64,000 nucleotides of DNA, taken from Cupriavidus basilensis (lineage in GTDB: Bacteria; Pseudomonadota; Gammaproteobacteria; Burkholderiales; Burkholderiaceae). This document shows, piece after piece, positions 25,568 through 33,687 of the stretch. The DNA lies in contig NZ_CP010536.1 of assembly GCF_000832305.1 (NCBI RefSeq), forward strand, positions 2,046,001 through 2,110,000, read 5' to 3'. Position numbers and translations under genes: made by a program. The first letter of the stretch is position 1. Every line of letters starts with the position of its first letter. The notes beneath the pieces were generated by a model. The model was not told where the DNA came from. It saw only the letters and a list, made by a program, of their open reading frames with translations, and made no database searches.

Positions 25568-28351
25568 CTAGGCTTCCTGCTTGCGCAGGAGCACACGCGC
25601 GCCCGCCAGGTACAGCAGCGCGAAACCCAGCAAGGCCAGGTACATGGTGCCGAAGCTGCCCACGCCGAGCCCCTTGGTAAAACTGCCAAGGCTGACCAGC
25701 TGGAACCACGACGACGGAAAGCCCAGGCCGATCCAGTAGCTGCTGCCCGTCAGCGTTGACACCGGATACAGCAGGCCGGAGAAGTTGACCGACGGAATCA
25801 GGCACAGGATCGCGGTGCCGAAGATGGCCGCCACCTGCGAGCGCACGAAGGTCGACATCAGCAGCCCGAGCGCCGTGGCCGCCAGCACGAACAGCGCGGC
25901 GCCGATCGATAAGGCGAGGAAGGATCCTTTGAGCGGCACCTGCAGCAGCACGATGGCCAGCGCCACCAGGGTCAGGTAGCTGATCATCGCCAGCCCCACG
26001 TAGGGCAGTTGCTTGCCGATCAGGTACTCGCCCACGCTGGCCGGGGAGGCATAGAGGTTGGTAATCGACCCCATCTCCTTTTCCCGCACCACGCCGAGCG
26101 CGGTCAGCATGGTCGGGATCAGGATCAGCGCCAGCATGATGATGCCCGGCGTGATCGCGTAGATGCTGCGGAACTCCTGGTTGTAGATAAAGCGCGTCTC
26201 GATCGACACCGGCAGCGCCGCTGGGCGCTCCGGCTGCGCGCGCATCTGCGCATTGGCGTAGGCCAGCAGCACGCCGGTCACATAGGCGCGCGTGGTGGCG
26301 CCCGGGAACGGGCTGGACCCGTCGACGCGGAATGCGAGCTGCGGCTGGCGCCCGGCCAGCAGGTCGCGCTCGAAGCCAGGCGGCAGCTCGACGATCAGCA
26401 TATCGGCCGCGACGCGCAGGCGCCGGTCCGCGTCTGCCTCGCTGTGCACGCCATCGGTCTGCACGAAATAGCGCGATCCGGAGAACTGCTCCACCAGCTC
26501 GCGGCTGGCGCGGCTCTGGTCGCGGTCCAGCACGGCGAAGCGCACGTTCTCCACATCGAAGGACACGCTCCACGCCGCGGCGCACAGCAGCACGATCGGG
26601 CCGAGGATGGCGAATGCCAGCCGGAGCCGGTCGCGCGCCAGCTCCATGGCCTCGCGCCTGGCGAACGCCCAGGTCCGCGCCAGCCGCGAGCCGCCGGCAT
26701 GCGCGGCCGGCCTGCCGACCGGCGCGGAGGACGGGGAGGAGGACGGGGCGGGTTGCGCCGGCGCTGCCTTCGCCGCAGCCGAGGCAGCGGCTGCGCCGTT
26801 CTCCGGGGTCTGCGCCTGCTCCAGGTAGCTGACGAACGCATCCTCCAGCGTCCGCGCGCCGCAGCTCTCCCGCAGCGCGTCCGGGCTGCCCACCGCCAGC
26901 ACGCGGCCGCGGTGCATGAAGGAGATGCGGTCGCAGCGCGCCGCCTCGTTCATGAAGTGCGTGGAAACGAAGATTGTCACGCGCTGCTGGCGCGATAGCT
27001 GGACCAGATGGCGCCAGAACATGTCGCGCGCGCCGGGGTCCACGCCGGAGGTGGGTTCGTCGAGGATCAGCACTTCCGGATGGTGCAGGCAAGCCGCGGC
27101 CAGTTGCAGGCGCTGGCGGATGCCGAGCGACAGGGCAGCGGGCCGCGCACCGGCATGCTGGTCCAGCTCGAAATCGAGCAGGGCCTGCCCGACCGCCTTT
27201 TGCGCGTTCTCGCCCTCCATCTGGTAGAGCCTGGCATGCAGGTCCAGGTTCTGCCGTACCGTCAATTCCTCGTACAGCGAGAACGCCTGCGACATATAGC
27301 CCACCCGCATGCGCGTACGCATATCGCCGGCGTCGATGGTCTGGCCGAGCAGGCGCGCGGTGCCGCTGGTGGCATCCAGCAGCCCGGTCAGCATCTTCAT
27401 GGTGGTGGTCTTGCCGCAGCCATTGGAGCCGAGAAAGCCGAAGATCTCGCTGCGCTCGATACGAAAGCTCACATTGTCCACGGCGGTAAAGGCACCGAAG
27501 CGCCGCGTGAGTCCCTCGGCCTCGATGGCGGGTTCGTCGCCATCCGGCGGGCGGGGCGGGATCACCAGTCCCGTGGCATCGCCGCGCCGGGCCGCCGGCA
27601 GCAGCGAGATATAGGCCTGCTCCAGGTCGCCGGTGCCCGCGCGCGCCAGCACTTCGGCGGTACGGTCGCACACCAGCACCTTGCCCGCATCCATGGCCAC
27701 CAGATGCTCGAAGCGCTGCGCCTCCTCGATATACGCGGTGGCGACGATCACCGTCATATTGCTGTGCTCGGCGCGCAGGTCCTCCACCAGGGTCCAGAAC
27801 TGGCGCCGCGAGAGCGGGTCCACCCCGGTGGTGGGCTCGTCGAGAATCAGCAGGTCCGGGTTGTGGACCAGCGCGCAGCACAGGCCGAGCTTCTGCTTCA
27901 TGCCGCCCGAGAGCTTGCCCGCCGGACGGTCCGGGAAAGGCGCCAGGCCGGTGGCCGCGAGCAGGCGCTCGATGCGCTGGCGCCGCTCCTCGCCGCCCAG
28001 GCCGAACAGCCGGGCAAAGAAGTCCACGTTCTCGTAGACCGACAGCGTCGGGTACAGGTTGCGTCCCAGCCCCTGCGGCATGAACGCCACGCGCGGCAAC
28101 AGCGCCTCGCGCGCTTGCCGGTCACGCAAGTCCGCGCCCAGCACGGCGGCATGGCCCTGCTGGATACGCTTGACGCCGGCAATCACGCCGAGCAGCGTCG
28201 ATTTACCAACGCCATCGGGGCCGATCAGGCCGATGGTGGCATTGCCGGGCAGCGTGAGCGACACATTGTCCAGCGCCACGCTGGCGCCGTAGCGGTGCGA
28301 CAAGCCATCGATCCGGATGGCCGCGGCACCGTCGGGGTACGGACTCGGCAT
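25568..28351 (-). CDS. ABC exporter with two ATPase domains fused to a permease (RbbA/YhiH-like)
   Basis: 927 residues, close to E. coli RbbA/YhiH. ATPase domain 1 (about 10-235) has Walker A GPDGVGKST, signature LSGGMKQKL and Walker B LLILDEPTTGVDP. ATPase domain 2 (about 275-500) has GSNGCGKTT, LSLGIRQRL (signature altered: LSLG instead of LSGG) and VLILDEPTSGVDP. After an Ala/Pro-rich linker the ABC-2 permease domain follows (about 570-927), with the REKEMGSITNLYASP signature. It forms the energy-coupled part of a tripartite exporter with the YhiI-like protein upstream, the YhhJ-like permease and the outer-membrane lipoprotein downstream. Confidence 0.95.
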   Translation of the reverse strand: MPSPYPDGAAAIRIDGLSHRYGASVALDNVSLTLPGNATIGLIGPDGVGKSTLLGVIAGVKRIQQGHAAVLGADLRDRQAREALLPRVAFMPQGLGRNLYPTLSVYENVDFFARLFGLGGEERRQRIERLLAATGLAPFPDRPAGKLSGGMKQKLGLCCALVHNPDLLILDEPTTGVDPLSRRQFWTLVEDLRAEHSNMTVIVATAYIEEAQRFEHLVAMDAGKVLVCDRTAEVLARAGTGDLEQAYISLLPAARRGDATGLVIPPRPPDGDEPAIEAEGLTRRFGAFTAVDNVSFRIERSEIFGFLGSNGCGKTTTMKMLTGLLDATSGTARLLGQTIDAGDMRTRMRVGYMSQAFSLYEELTVRQNLDLHARLYQMEGENAQKAVGQALLDFELDQHAGARPAALSLGIRQRLQLAAACLHHPEVLILDEPTSGVDPGARDMFWRHLVQLSRQQRVTIFVSTHFMNEAARCDRISFMHRGRVLAVGSPDALRESCGARTLEDAFVSYLEQAQTPENGAAAASAAAKAAPAQPAPSSSPSSAPVGRPAAHAGGSRLARTWAFARREAMELARDRLRLAFAILGPIVLLCAAAWSVSFDVENVRFAVLDRDQSRASRELVEQFSGSRYFVQTDGVHSEADADRRLRVAADMLIVELPPGFERDLLAGRQPQLAFRVDGSSPFPGATTRAYVTGVLLAYANAQMRAQPERPAALPVSIETRFIYNQEFRSIYAITPGIIMLALILIPTMLTALGVVREKEMGSITNLYASPASVGEYLIGKQLPYVGLAMISYLTLVALAIVLLQVPLKGSFLALSIGAALFVLAATALGLLMSTFVRSQVAAIFGTAILCLIPSVNFSGLLYPVSTLTGSSYWIGLGFPSSWFQLVSLGSFTKGLGVGSFGTMYLALLGFALLYLAGARVLLRKQEA

Positions 28352-28355
28352 GGCG

Positions 28356-29342
28356 TCAGGCCGGCTGCCGGGGCAGCGTCAGCGCGGCGGGCCAGGGCTG
28401 CCTGGCATCCAGGCGCACAAAGCCATCGCCCGTCATGCCGGCCTTCAGTTTGGCCGCGTAGCGCTGGGCAACCTCGGGCGCCAGCTGCAGCTTGACGCGA
28501 TACATCAGCTTGGCCCGCTCGGCATCGGTCTCGACATACTTGGGGGTGAACTGCGCCTCGCTGGCGACAAAGCTGACGCGGGCCGGGATCGGTTCGTCCT
28601 TCATGGCGTCCAGCACAATGCGCGCCTCATCGCCGATCGCCAGCTTGCCGGCGGCACCCGCGGGCAGGAACACCGTGAAATACATATCGGCCAGGTTCAG
28701 CAGCGACACCACGCGCCCGCCCGCCGGCAGCACCGTGCCGACCTCGATCACGCGATACTCCACACGGCCGGCCACCGGGGTACGGATGGTTGCCTCATCC
28801 AGCTGGATCTTCAGGCGGGCAATCTGTGCGTTGGCCTCCGCGATCGCCGCGTTAGCCTCGCCAAGCCCGGCGCGCGCACCGGTCACGCCCGCGCTCTCGC
28901 CATCCAGGCCAAGCTGGCGGCGATCACGCTCCACGGAAGAAATCTGACGGTCCTGGTAGAGCTTGACCGCCTCGGTCAACTCCAGCCGCGCCAGCCGCTG
29001 GCGGCTCGCGCGCCCCTCGATCTCCGCCTGCGCGCGCGACGCTGCCTGCACGGCACGTTCGCGGGCCGCAGTGGCAAGGCTGAGTTGAGTCAATAGCTCG
29101 GCGTCATCCTGCCGGGCCACCACGGCGCCCGCAGCCAGGGCATCGCCCTCGCGAACCGGCAGATCGATGACGCGGCCCGGATACTTCACCGCCACGTCGA
29201 GGCGGCCGATCTCCATGCGCCCGTTGCTGTGGACCACATAAGCCGGCCACGGGTCGCGCTGGCTGCCAAGCCACCACACGGCGGCTCCAATGGCGCCAGC
29301 AACCAACAATACCGCTATACCCCAGCCTGGTTTGAGTTTCAT
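28356..29342 (-). CDS. Membrane-fusion protein of the ABC exporter (HlyD/YhiI family)
   Basis: 328 residues: a single N-terminal membrane anchor (GIAVLLVAGAIGAAVWWL), a lipoyl half-motif (GRMEIGRLDVAVKYPGRVIDLPVREGDALAAGAVVARQDD), a coiled-coil hairpin (about 80-170, rich in Ala, Arg and Glu), the second lipoyl half (ATIRTPVAGRVEYRVIEVGTVLPAGGRVV) and a beta-barrel. It bridges the inner-membrane ATPase/permease and the outer-membrane channel. It is the first gene of the operon, with 4 bp to the next gene. An FNR-like site with a suitable -10 lies about 130-170 bp upstream. Confidence 0.93.
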   Translation of the reverse strand: MKLKPGWGIAVLLVAGAIGAAVWWLGSQRDPWPAYVVHSNGRMEIGRLDVAVKYPGRVIDLPVREGDALAAGAVVARQDDAELLTQLSLATAARERAVQAASRAQAEIEGRASRQRLARLELTEAVKLYQDRQISSVERDRRQLGLDGESAGVTGARAGLGEANAAIAEANAQIARLKIQLDEATIRTPVAGRVEYRVIEVGTVLPAGGRVVSLLNLADMYFTVFLPAGAAGKLAIGDEARIVLDAMKDEPIPARVSFVASEAQFTPKYVETDAERAKLMYRVKLQLAPEVAQRYAAKLKAGMTGDGFVRLDARQPWPAALTLPRQPA

Positions 29343-29473
29343 CGGCTACCTGTGCACCTGTGCGCTGAATGATGGATGCCGCCGGGCGCTCCAGGGGTTT
29401 CAGGGTGTCGGGCAAAGGGGAGGGGAGACGACAAAGACAGACCTTGATCCGCGGGGCGACGGCGTAGGAACCC

Positions 29474-29515
29474 ATGCTATCCGGCGGGGTGGGGCGTGGA
29501 CTTGATCTAGCGCAA
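29474..29515 (-). promoter_or_regulatory. FNR/Anr-like site and -10 for the exporter operon
   Basis: Read on the minus strand the site is TTGCGCTAGATCAA (29515-29502), one half perfect. A -10-like TAGCAT lies at 29479-29474, within one base of the spacing seen at the perfect sites nearby. The rest of 29343-29611 holds no gene. Confidence 0.5.
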
Positions 29516-29611
29516 GTCGGTGCCGAAGGGGGCACTTTTTGGAGGGGGAGTTCTAATAGGTGCCGTGTTTAGCGCCGCGGTCGATGTATCGGTTGCCCGA
29601 GCGATGTCACG

Positions 29612-30619
29612 CTAGGCGATGCGCAGTACCGCCGCGCCGGCCAGGCGCCCCGCGCGCAGGTCGGCCAGCGCGGCATTGGCCTGCTCCAGCGGATAGACCG
29701 TCGTGGTGGTGCGCAACGGCGTGGCCCGGGCGATTCGCATCAGTTCCAGCCCGTCGTCGCGCGTGAGGTTGGCCACCGACACGATCGATCGCTCCTCCCA
29801 TAGCAGGCGATAGGGGAAGGCCGGAATATCGCTCATGTGGATGCCGCCGCAAACCACGGTGCCGCCCTTGGCCACGGCTTGCAGCGCCATCGGCACCAGC
29901 GCACCCACCGGCGCGAAGATCAGCGCGGCATCGAGCGGCCGCGGCGCGGGCTGGTCGCTCGGACCGGTCCAGCACGCCCCGGTGTCACGGGCGAGTTGGC
30001 AGGCGGCGGTGTCGCCGGGACGCGTGAAGGCAAAGATCTCGCGCTGCTGGGCGACGGCGATCTGCGTCACCAAGTGGGCCGCGGCGCCAAATCCGTAGAT
30101 GCCGACAGACCGGACCTTGCGGGCGTCACCGGCCATGCACAGCGTGCGGTAGCCAATCAGGCCCGCGCACAGCAAGGGCGCCGCATGCTCGTCGTCGTAG
30201 TGCTCCGGGATAGGGAAGCAATAGCGGCTGTCGGCTACCGCGTACTCGGCGTAGCCGCCGTCGCGCGTATAGCCGGTGAACTGCGGCGTATCGCACAGGT
30301 TTTCGCGATGCGCGGCGCAATAGCCGCAGTGCCCGCAGGTCTGCCCGAGCCACGGCACGCCGACCCGATCGCCCGGGGCAAGGCCCGTTACGCCAGTGCC
30401 ACAGGACTCGACCCTGCCGACGACTTCGTGTCCGGGAATGAGCGCGGCTTTCGGGTGCGCGAGTTCGCCGTCGACAATGTGCAGGTCGGTGCGGCAGACG
30501 CCACAGGTGCTCACCGCGATACGCACTTCGCCTGGGCCGGGGTTTGGCACGGGGACGTGCGCCAGGCGCAGGACCGGCCCGGTGCCGTCGAAAATCATGG
30601 CGCGCATCGTCTCGTGCAT
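29612..30619 (-). CDS. Zinc-dependent alcohol dehydrogenase (medium-chain, AdhP-like)
   Basis: Oxidises or reduces alcohols/aldehydes with NAD(P); during oxygen limitation it would help redox balance. The ATG at 30619 has GAGGA nine bases upstream; an upstream frame to 30646 lies before the predicted transcription start. 335 residues. Catalytic zinc ligands: Cys in CGVCRTD and His in PGHEVVG. Structural zinc lobe: CGHCGYCAAHRENLC. The Rossmann fold reads SVGIYGFGAAAHL, with GFGAAA in place of the usual GxGxxG. The perfect FNR-like box between this gene and the divergent stress-protein gene points to anaerobic control. Confidence 0.93.
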   Translation of the reverse strand: MHETMRAMIFDGTGPVLRLAHVPVPNPGPGEVRIAVSTCGVCRTDLHIVDGELAHPKAALIPGHEVVGRVESCGTGVTGLAPGDRVGVPWLGQTCGHCGYCAAHRENLCDTPQFTGYTRDGGYAEYAVADSRYCFPIPEHYDDEHAAPLLCAGLIGYRTLCMAGDARKVRSVGIYGFGAAAHLVTQIAVAQQREIFAFTRPGDTAACQLARDTGACWTGPSDQPAPRPLDAALIFAPVGALVPMALQAVAKGGTVVCGGIHMSDIPAFPYRLLWEERSIVSVANLTRDDGLELMRIARATPLRTTTTVYPLEQANAALADLRAGRLAGAAVLRIA

Positions 30620-30648
30620 GGTGACATCCTCGCCGGTGCCCAGCATTT

Positions 30649-30689
30649 ATCCTAGGCCACGCCGACTGTCGGCGCTTGATCCGTATCAA
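30649..30689 (-). promoter_or_regulatory. Perfect FNR/Anr-like box and -10 for the alcohol dehydrogenase
   Basis: TTGATCCGTATCAA at 30676-30689 matches the FNR consensus exactly. TAGGAT at 30654-30649 on the minus strand is 28.5 bp from the box centre; transcription would start near 30642. Confidence 0.75.
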
Positions 30690-30731
30690 TGGCGTACGCG
30701 AGGCGCCAGCCCCTGTGCAGAAGATATCGGC

Positions 30732-30772
30732 TTGACCTGAGTCAATAGCCAAGTCCAAACGCTTCCTAGACT
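30732..30772 (+). promoter_or_regulatory. FNR/Anr-like box and -10 for the universal stress protein
   Basis: TTGACCTGAGTCAA at 30732-30745, a symmetric one-base variant of the FNR consensus in each half. TAGACT follows at 30767-30772, 28.5 bp from the box centre, the class II activator arrangement. Confidence 0.7.
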
Positions 30773-30810
30773 GGATTCAAGCTCCCAAACCCAAACCGCA
30801 CAGGAATGTC

Positions 30811-31641
30811 ATGGAATACGCCAGCATCATGGTCCACCTGGACACCAGCCCACGCGCGATGGACCGGCTTGAAATCGCTGCCCGGCTCGCCGTGGCCCGC
30901 CATGCCCGGCTGATCGGGCTGTTTGCCGGCTTTATGCCGGACGTCGCCTGGTTTTACCTGATGGAGGGCGCCGCGACCTACATCAACGAGGACCGCCAGC
31001 GGCGCAGCGAGGCGCGCGAGGCGGTGCACCGGCGCTTCCGGGCGGCAACGCAGGACCTGGGGATCGAAACCGAGTGGCGGGCAGTGGAGGGCGATCCGTT
31101 GACGATGGCACTGCGCGAAGCGCGCGAGGCCGACCTTGTCGTTGCCGGGCAATATGATCCGGACGACCCAGACAGCTTTGTCGCGACCCAGTTCCTGGAA
31201 ACCCTCATCCTCGACGTTGGCAGGCCGGTCCTTATCATTCCCTTCGCCGGCCAGTTCGCCGTCCCTGGCGCCCGTGTCATGGTGGCTTGGAACGGCGGAC
31301 GCGAGGCCACGCGCGCCTTGCACGACGCCATGCCCTTGATCTGCGGCGGGCAGGCCAAGGTGCTTTGCGCGCAAGGTACCGGCGCGCGGCCCGATGCGAG
31401 CCTGCCGGGCCATGCCATGGCTGCTCTGGCAAGCCATGGCGTCCACGCAGAGCTTGAACACTGCCAGGAAGGATCGGACATCGCCATCGGCGAAACCTTG
31501 CTCTCGCGCGCGGCGGATTTTGGCGCCGATCTGGTGGTGATGGGTGCCTACGGGCGCGGCCGCCTGCGCGAGTTGGTACTGGGTGGCGTCACCAGGGCTT
31601 TGCTGGACACCATGACGGTGCCCGTCCTGATGTCGCATTAG
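30811..31641 (+). CDS. Tandem-domain universal stress protein
   Basis: 276 residues made of two UspA-type domains (about 1-145 and 150-276). The first starts EYASIMVHLDTSPRAMDRLE and ends LILDVGRPVLIIP. The second starts ARVMVAWNGGREATRALHDA and has the nucleotide-binding loop GAYGRGRLRELVLGGVTRAL, close to the G-2x-G-9x-G(S/T) ATP motif. Such proteins help survival under starvation and low oxygen. It faces away from the alcohol dehydrogenase gene; both have FNR-like boxes in the shared 190-bp gap. Confidence 0.92.
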   Translation: MEYASIMVHLDTSPRAMDRLEIAARLAVARHARLIGLFAGFMPDVAWFYLMEGAATYINEDRQRRSEAREAVHRRFRAATQDLGIETEWRAVEGDPLTMALREAREADLVVAGQYDPDDPDSFVATQFLETLILDVGRPVLIIPFAGQFAVPGARVMVAWNGGREATRALHDAMPLICGGQAKVLCAQGTGARPDASLPGHAMAALASHGVHAELEHCQEGSDIAIGETLLSRAADFGADLVVMGAYGRGRLRELVLGGVTRALLDTMTVPVLMSH

Positions 31642-31749
31642 TCACATTGGCCACATTGGCCACAATTACGGCCGGCATGGCGCCGGCGCGATATCCGCGC
31701 CCACGCGCACCATGGCTGAGGCTGGCTTTGCGCAGGGCCGGAAGTGAGA

Positions 31750-31791
31750 TTGACGCGGATCAAGCTTACCGGCAGCCCCCCAAACTATATT
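31750..31791 (+). promoter_or_regulatory. FNR/Anr-like box and -10 for the DksA/TraR gene
   Basis: TTGACGCGGATCAA at 31750-31763, then an AT-rich -10 (CTATAT at 31785 or TATATT at 31786), 28.5-29.5 bp from the box centre. The remainder of 31642-31936 has no gene; it starts with short repeats of CACATTGGC. Confidence 0.65.
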
Positions 31792-31936
31792 GAAGCTTGA
31801 AGCGGAACGAGGGTTCAGCGCGCCGCGCCGCAGGCACTCCGTACCGGCGGCCCATTACTTGATCTGGCGCGGGCGGCCTGCCCGATGTCATCGCCTCATG
31901 CATGAGGATCCGCTTTGCCGCGCCCGGGAGTCAACG

Positions 31937-32317
31937 ATGTCCGATCTAACGAAAGAGCAGCTCTCCAGCCTCGTCACCTTGCTGGATGGCAGAGAGCAGA
32001 GAATCCGTGGCCAGATGGACGCCGCTGCCGTTTCCCGTACTGTGTCCGCCGAGCGCGAAGCGAGCGACGACGCGGAGCTCGCCGAGCACGGCACCGAGGA
32101 GCGCATGGACGATGCCGTGGCGGAACATTACCGCATGGAACTGGCCGACATAGCGGTGGCGCGTAAGCGGATCGCCAGGCTCAGCTACGGCGTGTGCCTG
32201 GACTGCGGCGAGCCTATTCCTTATCCGCGGCTGCAAGCGTATCCCACGGCCAAACGCTGCACCCCTTGCCAGCGCAAGCACGAGCACATGTTCGGGGCGC
32301 CGAGCGGTATGCGATGA
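31937..32317 (+). CDS. DksA/TraR-type zinc finger protein
   Basis: 126 residues from the ATG at 31937 (GGGAG upstream); the longer open frame to 31790 starts at the promoter and is not used. A helical N-terminal half with many acidic residues (REASDDAELAEHGTEERMDD) and a C4 zinc finger CLDC...CTPC (YGVCLDCGEPIPYPRLQAYP). Family members bind the secondary channel of RNA polymerase and modulate stress and stringent responses. The next gene follows after 88 bp, so they may form one operon under the FNR-like promoter. Confidence 0.9.
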   Translation: MSDLTKEQLSSLVTLLDGREQRIRGQMDAAAVSRTVSAEREASDDAELAEHGTEERMDDAVAEHYRMELADIAVARKRIARLSYGVCLDCGEPIPYPRLQAYPTAKRCTPCQRKHEHMFGAPSGMR

Positions 32318-32405
32318 ACATGGGGCGGACTCGCCAGGTGAGTCCGCAATACAGCAGGCAGGCCGCGTGGGCGCTGCCCGATTCGATTTCAGGAAGGAGC
32401 CAGAC

Positions 32406-32909
32406 ATGAAAGTCCGTGAGCGTGCGAGTCAGGTCAGGCCGGCCCGTTGGGACCGGCTTCCCCAGGATCCCATCCACGATGCCTACAAGCAGCCGGAGCA
32501 AGCGCCTGCCATCGCTTCCTGTCCGGCTTGCCACGCGGTCCTCCTGAAAGGACGTTGGCAATGGCGGGCCGTGCCGCCTGGCGCCAAGGCACTGATGTGC
32601 CCGGCCTGCCACCGCACCGCCGACCTTGTGCCCGCGGCGCGGTTGACACTGGATGGGGCGTTTCAGCGGGAGCACCGGGAAGAGATTCTCGGGCTGGTGC
32701 GGCACCGGGAAGCCCTGATGAGGGAGAGTCATCCGATGGAGCGCATCATGGCGACGCAGACGCAGGAGGATCGCATCACCATCACGACCACGGGCTTTCA
32801 CCTGGCACGCGATATTGGCTCTGCCGTGCATCATGCGTATCGTGGCAAGCTGGAAATCGACTATCCCGACGCCGACGAGACCCTGTATGTCCATTGGCAC
32901 CGCGCTTGA
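32406..32909 (+). CDS. BCAM0308-like zinc-ribbon protein
   Basis: 167 residues from the ATG at 32406, with AGGAGCC upstream. Two CPAC pairs (SCPACHAVLLKGRW and MCPACHRTADLVPA) form a zinc ribbon. The C-terminal part reads ITITTTGFHLARDIGSAVHH. It resembles what I recall as the BCAM0308 family, named after a gene of the low-oxygen-activated locus of Burkholderia cenocepacia. Function unknown; the ribbon suggests contact with nucleic acid or ribosomes. It lies between a TraR-type protein and a phosphoribosyltransferase. Confidence 0.8.
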   Translation: MKVRERASQVRPARWDRLPQDPIHDAYKQPEQAPAIASCPACHAVLLKGRWQWRAVPPGAKALMCPACHRTADLVPAARLTLDGAFQREHREEILGLVRHREALMRESHPMERIMATQTQEDRITITTTGFHLARDIGSAVHHAYRGKLEIDYPDADETLYVHWHRA

Positions 32910-32966
32910 GGGCCGTCCAGTCTGGCAAACCAGCTAGCTAGTCCCTCACAGGCAAGAGGTGATGTC

Positions 32967-33632
32967 ATGACTTTCCAGGACAGGAACGAGGCCGCCGAGC
33001 GGCTGGCCGAAGCGCTCTCCGGGTATGGCGACGCCCATCCCCTTGTGCTGGCCATTCCAAGGGGCGGCGTGCCGATGGGCAAGATACTCGCCGACCGTCT
33101 CGGCGGCGAACTGGACGTGGTCCTGGTCAGGAAGCTAGGGGCGCCATTCGACCGCGAGATGGCGGTCGGCGCGGTCGATGAAAGCGGCTGGGTCTACGTG
33201 ACGCCCTACGCGGCACGAGTTGGCGCCGACGCCAGCTATCTCAACCAGGAGCGCAACGAACAGCTTGCATTGCTGCGCCGCCGCCGGGAGCAATACACGC
33301 CGGGGCGCCGCGCGCGTGCTCTGGACGGGCGCACTGTGATCGTGGTGGACGATGGGCTTGCCACGGGCGCCACCATGATTGCTGCACTGCATGCCGTGCG
33401 CCAGCAGCATCCTGCCCGGCTGGTATGTGCTGTTCCCGTGGCCGCGCCGGCTTCGCTCGCCGAGGTGCGGCGCTACGCGGATGAGGTGGTCTGCCTGCGC
33501 TCGCCGGCCAATTTTTCCGCTGTCGGTGAGCATTACCGGGAGTTTCCGCAGGTTGAGGATGCGGAAGTGGTGGCTTGCCTGGAAGGGGATTCGGGGCAGC
33601 GCGGGGAGGGGCGTTTGGCGGGACGGGAGTAG
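32967..33632 (+). CDS. Phosphoribosyltransferase-family protein
   Basis: 221 residues with a type I PRT fold. The PRPP-binding motif is VIVVDDGLATGATM (about 115-128); AIPRGGVPMG and VRKLGAPFDREMAVGAV are typical of the stand-alone PRT proteins found beside stress genes (often fused to dienelactone-hydrolase domains elsewhere). Substrate unknown; it need not be a purine salvage enzyme. The gene follows the BCAM0308-like gene by 57 bp. The last 20 residues are low-complexity Gly/Arg/Glu. Confidence 0.88.
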   Translation: MTFQDRNEAAERLAEALSGYGDAHPLVLAIPRGGVPMGKILADRLGGELDVVLVRKLGAPFDREMAVGAVDESGWVYVTPYAARVGADASYLNQERNEQLALLRRRREQYTPGRRARALDGRTVIVVDDGLATGATMIAALHAVRQQHPARLVCAVPVAAPASLAEVRRYADEVVCLRSPANFSAVGEHYREFPQVEDAEVVACLEGDSGQRGEGRLAGRE

Positions 33633-33687
33633 GGGTGGGCGTTCTGGGAGGTAGTGTTTTAGGCAAAGGCGGGCGGCCAGTGCAATG

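Noticed and set aside
25122..27881. Long minus-strand frame (919 codons) across the ABC exporter genes
   Set aside because: It is another phase of the real fusion gene and the permease gene; composition is Arg/Ala/Gly-rich without domains.
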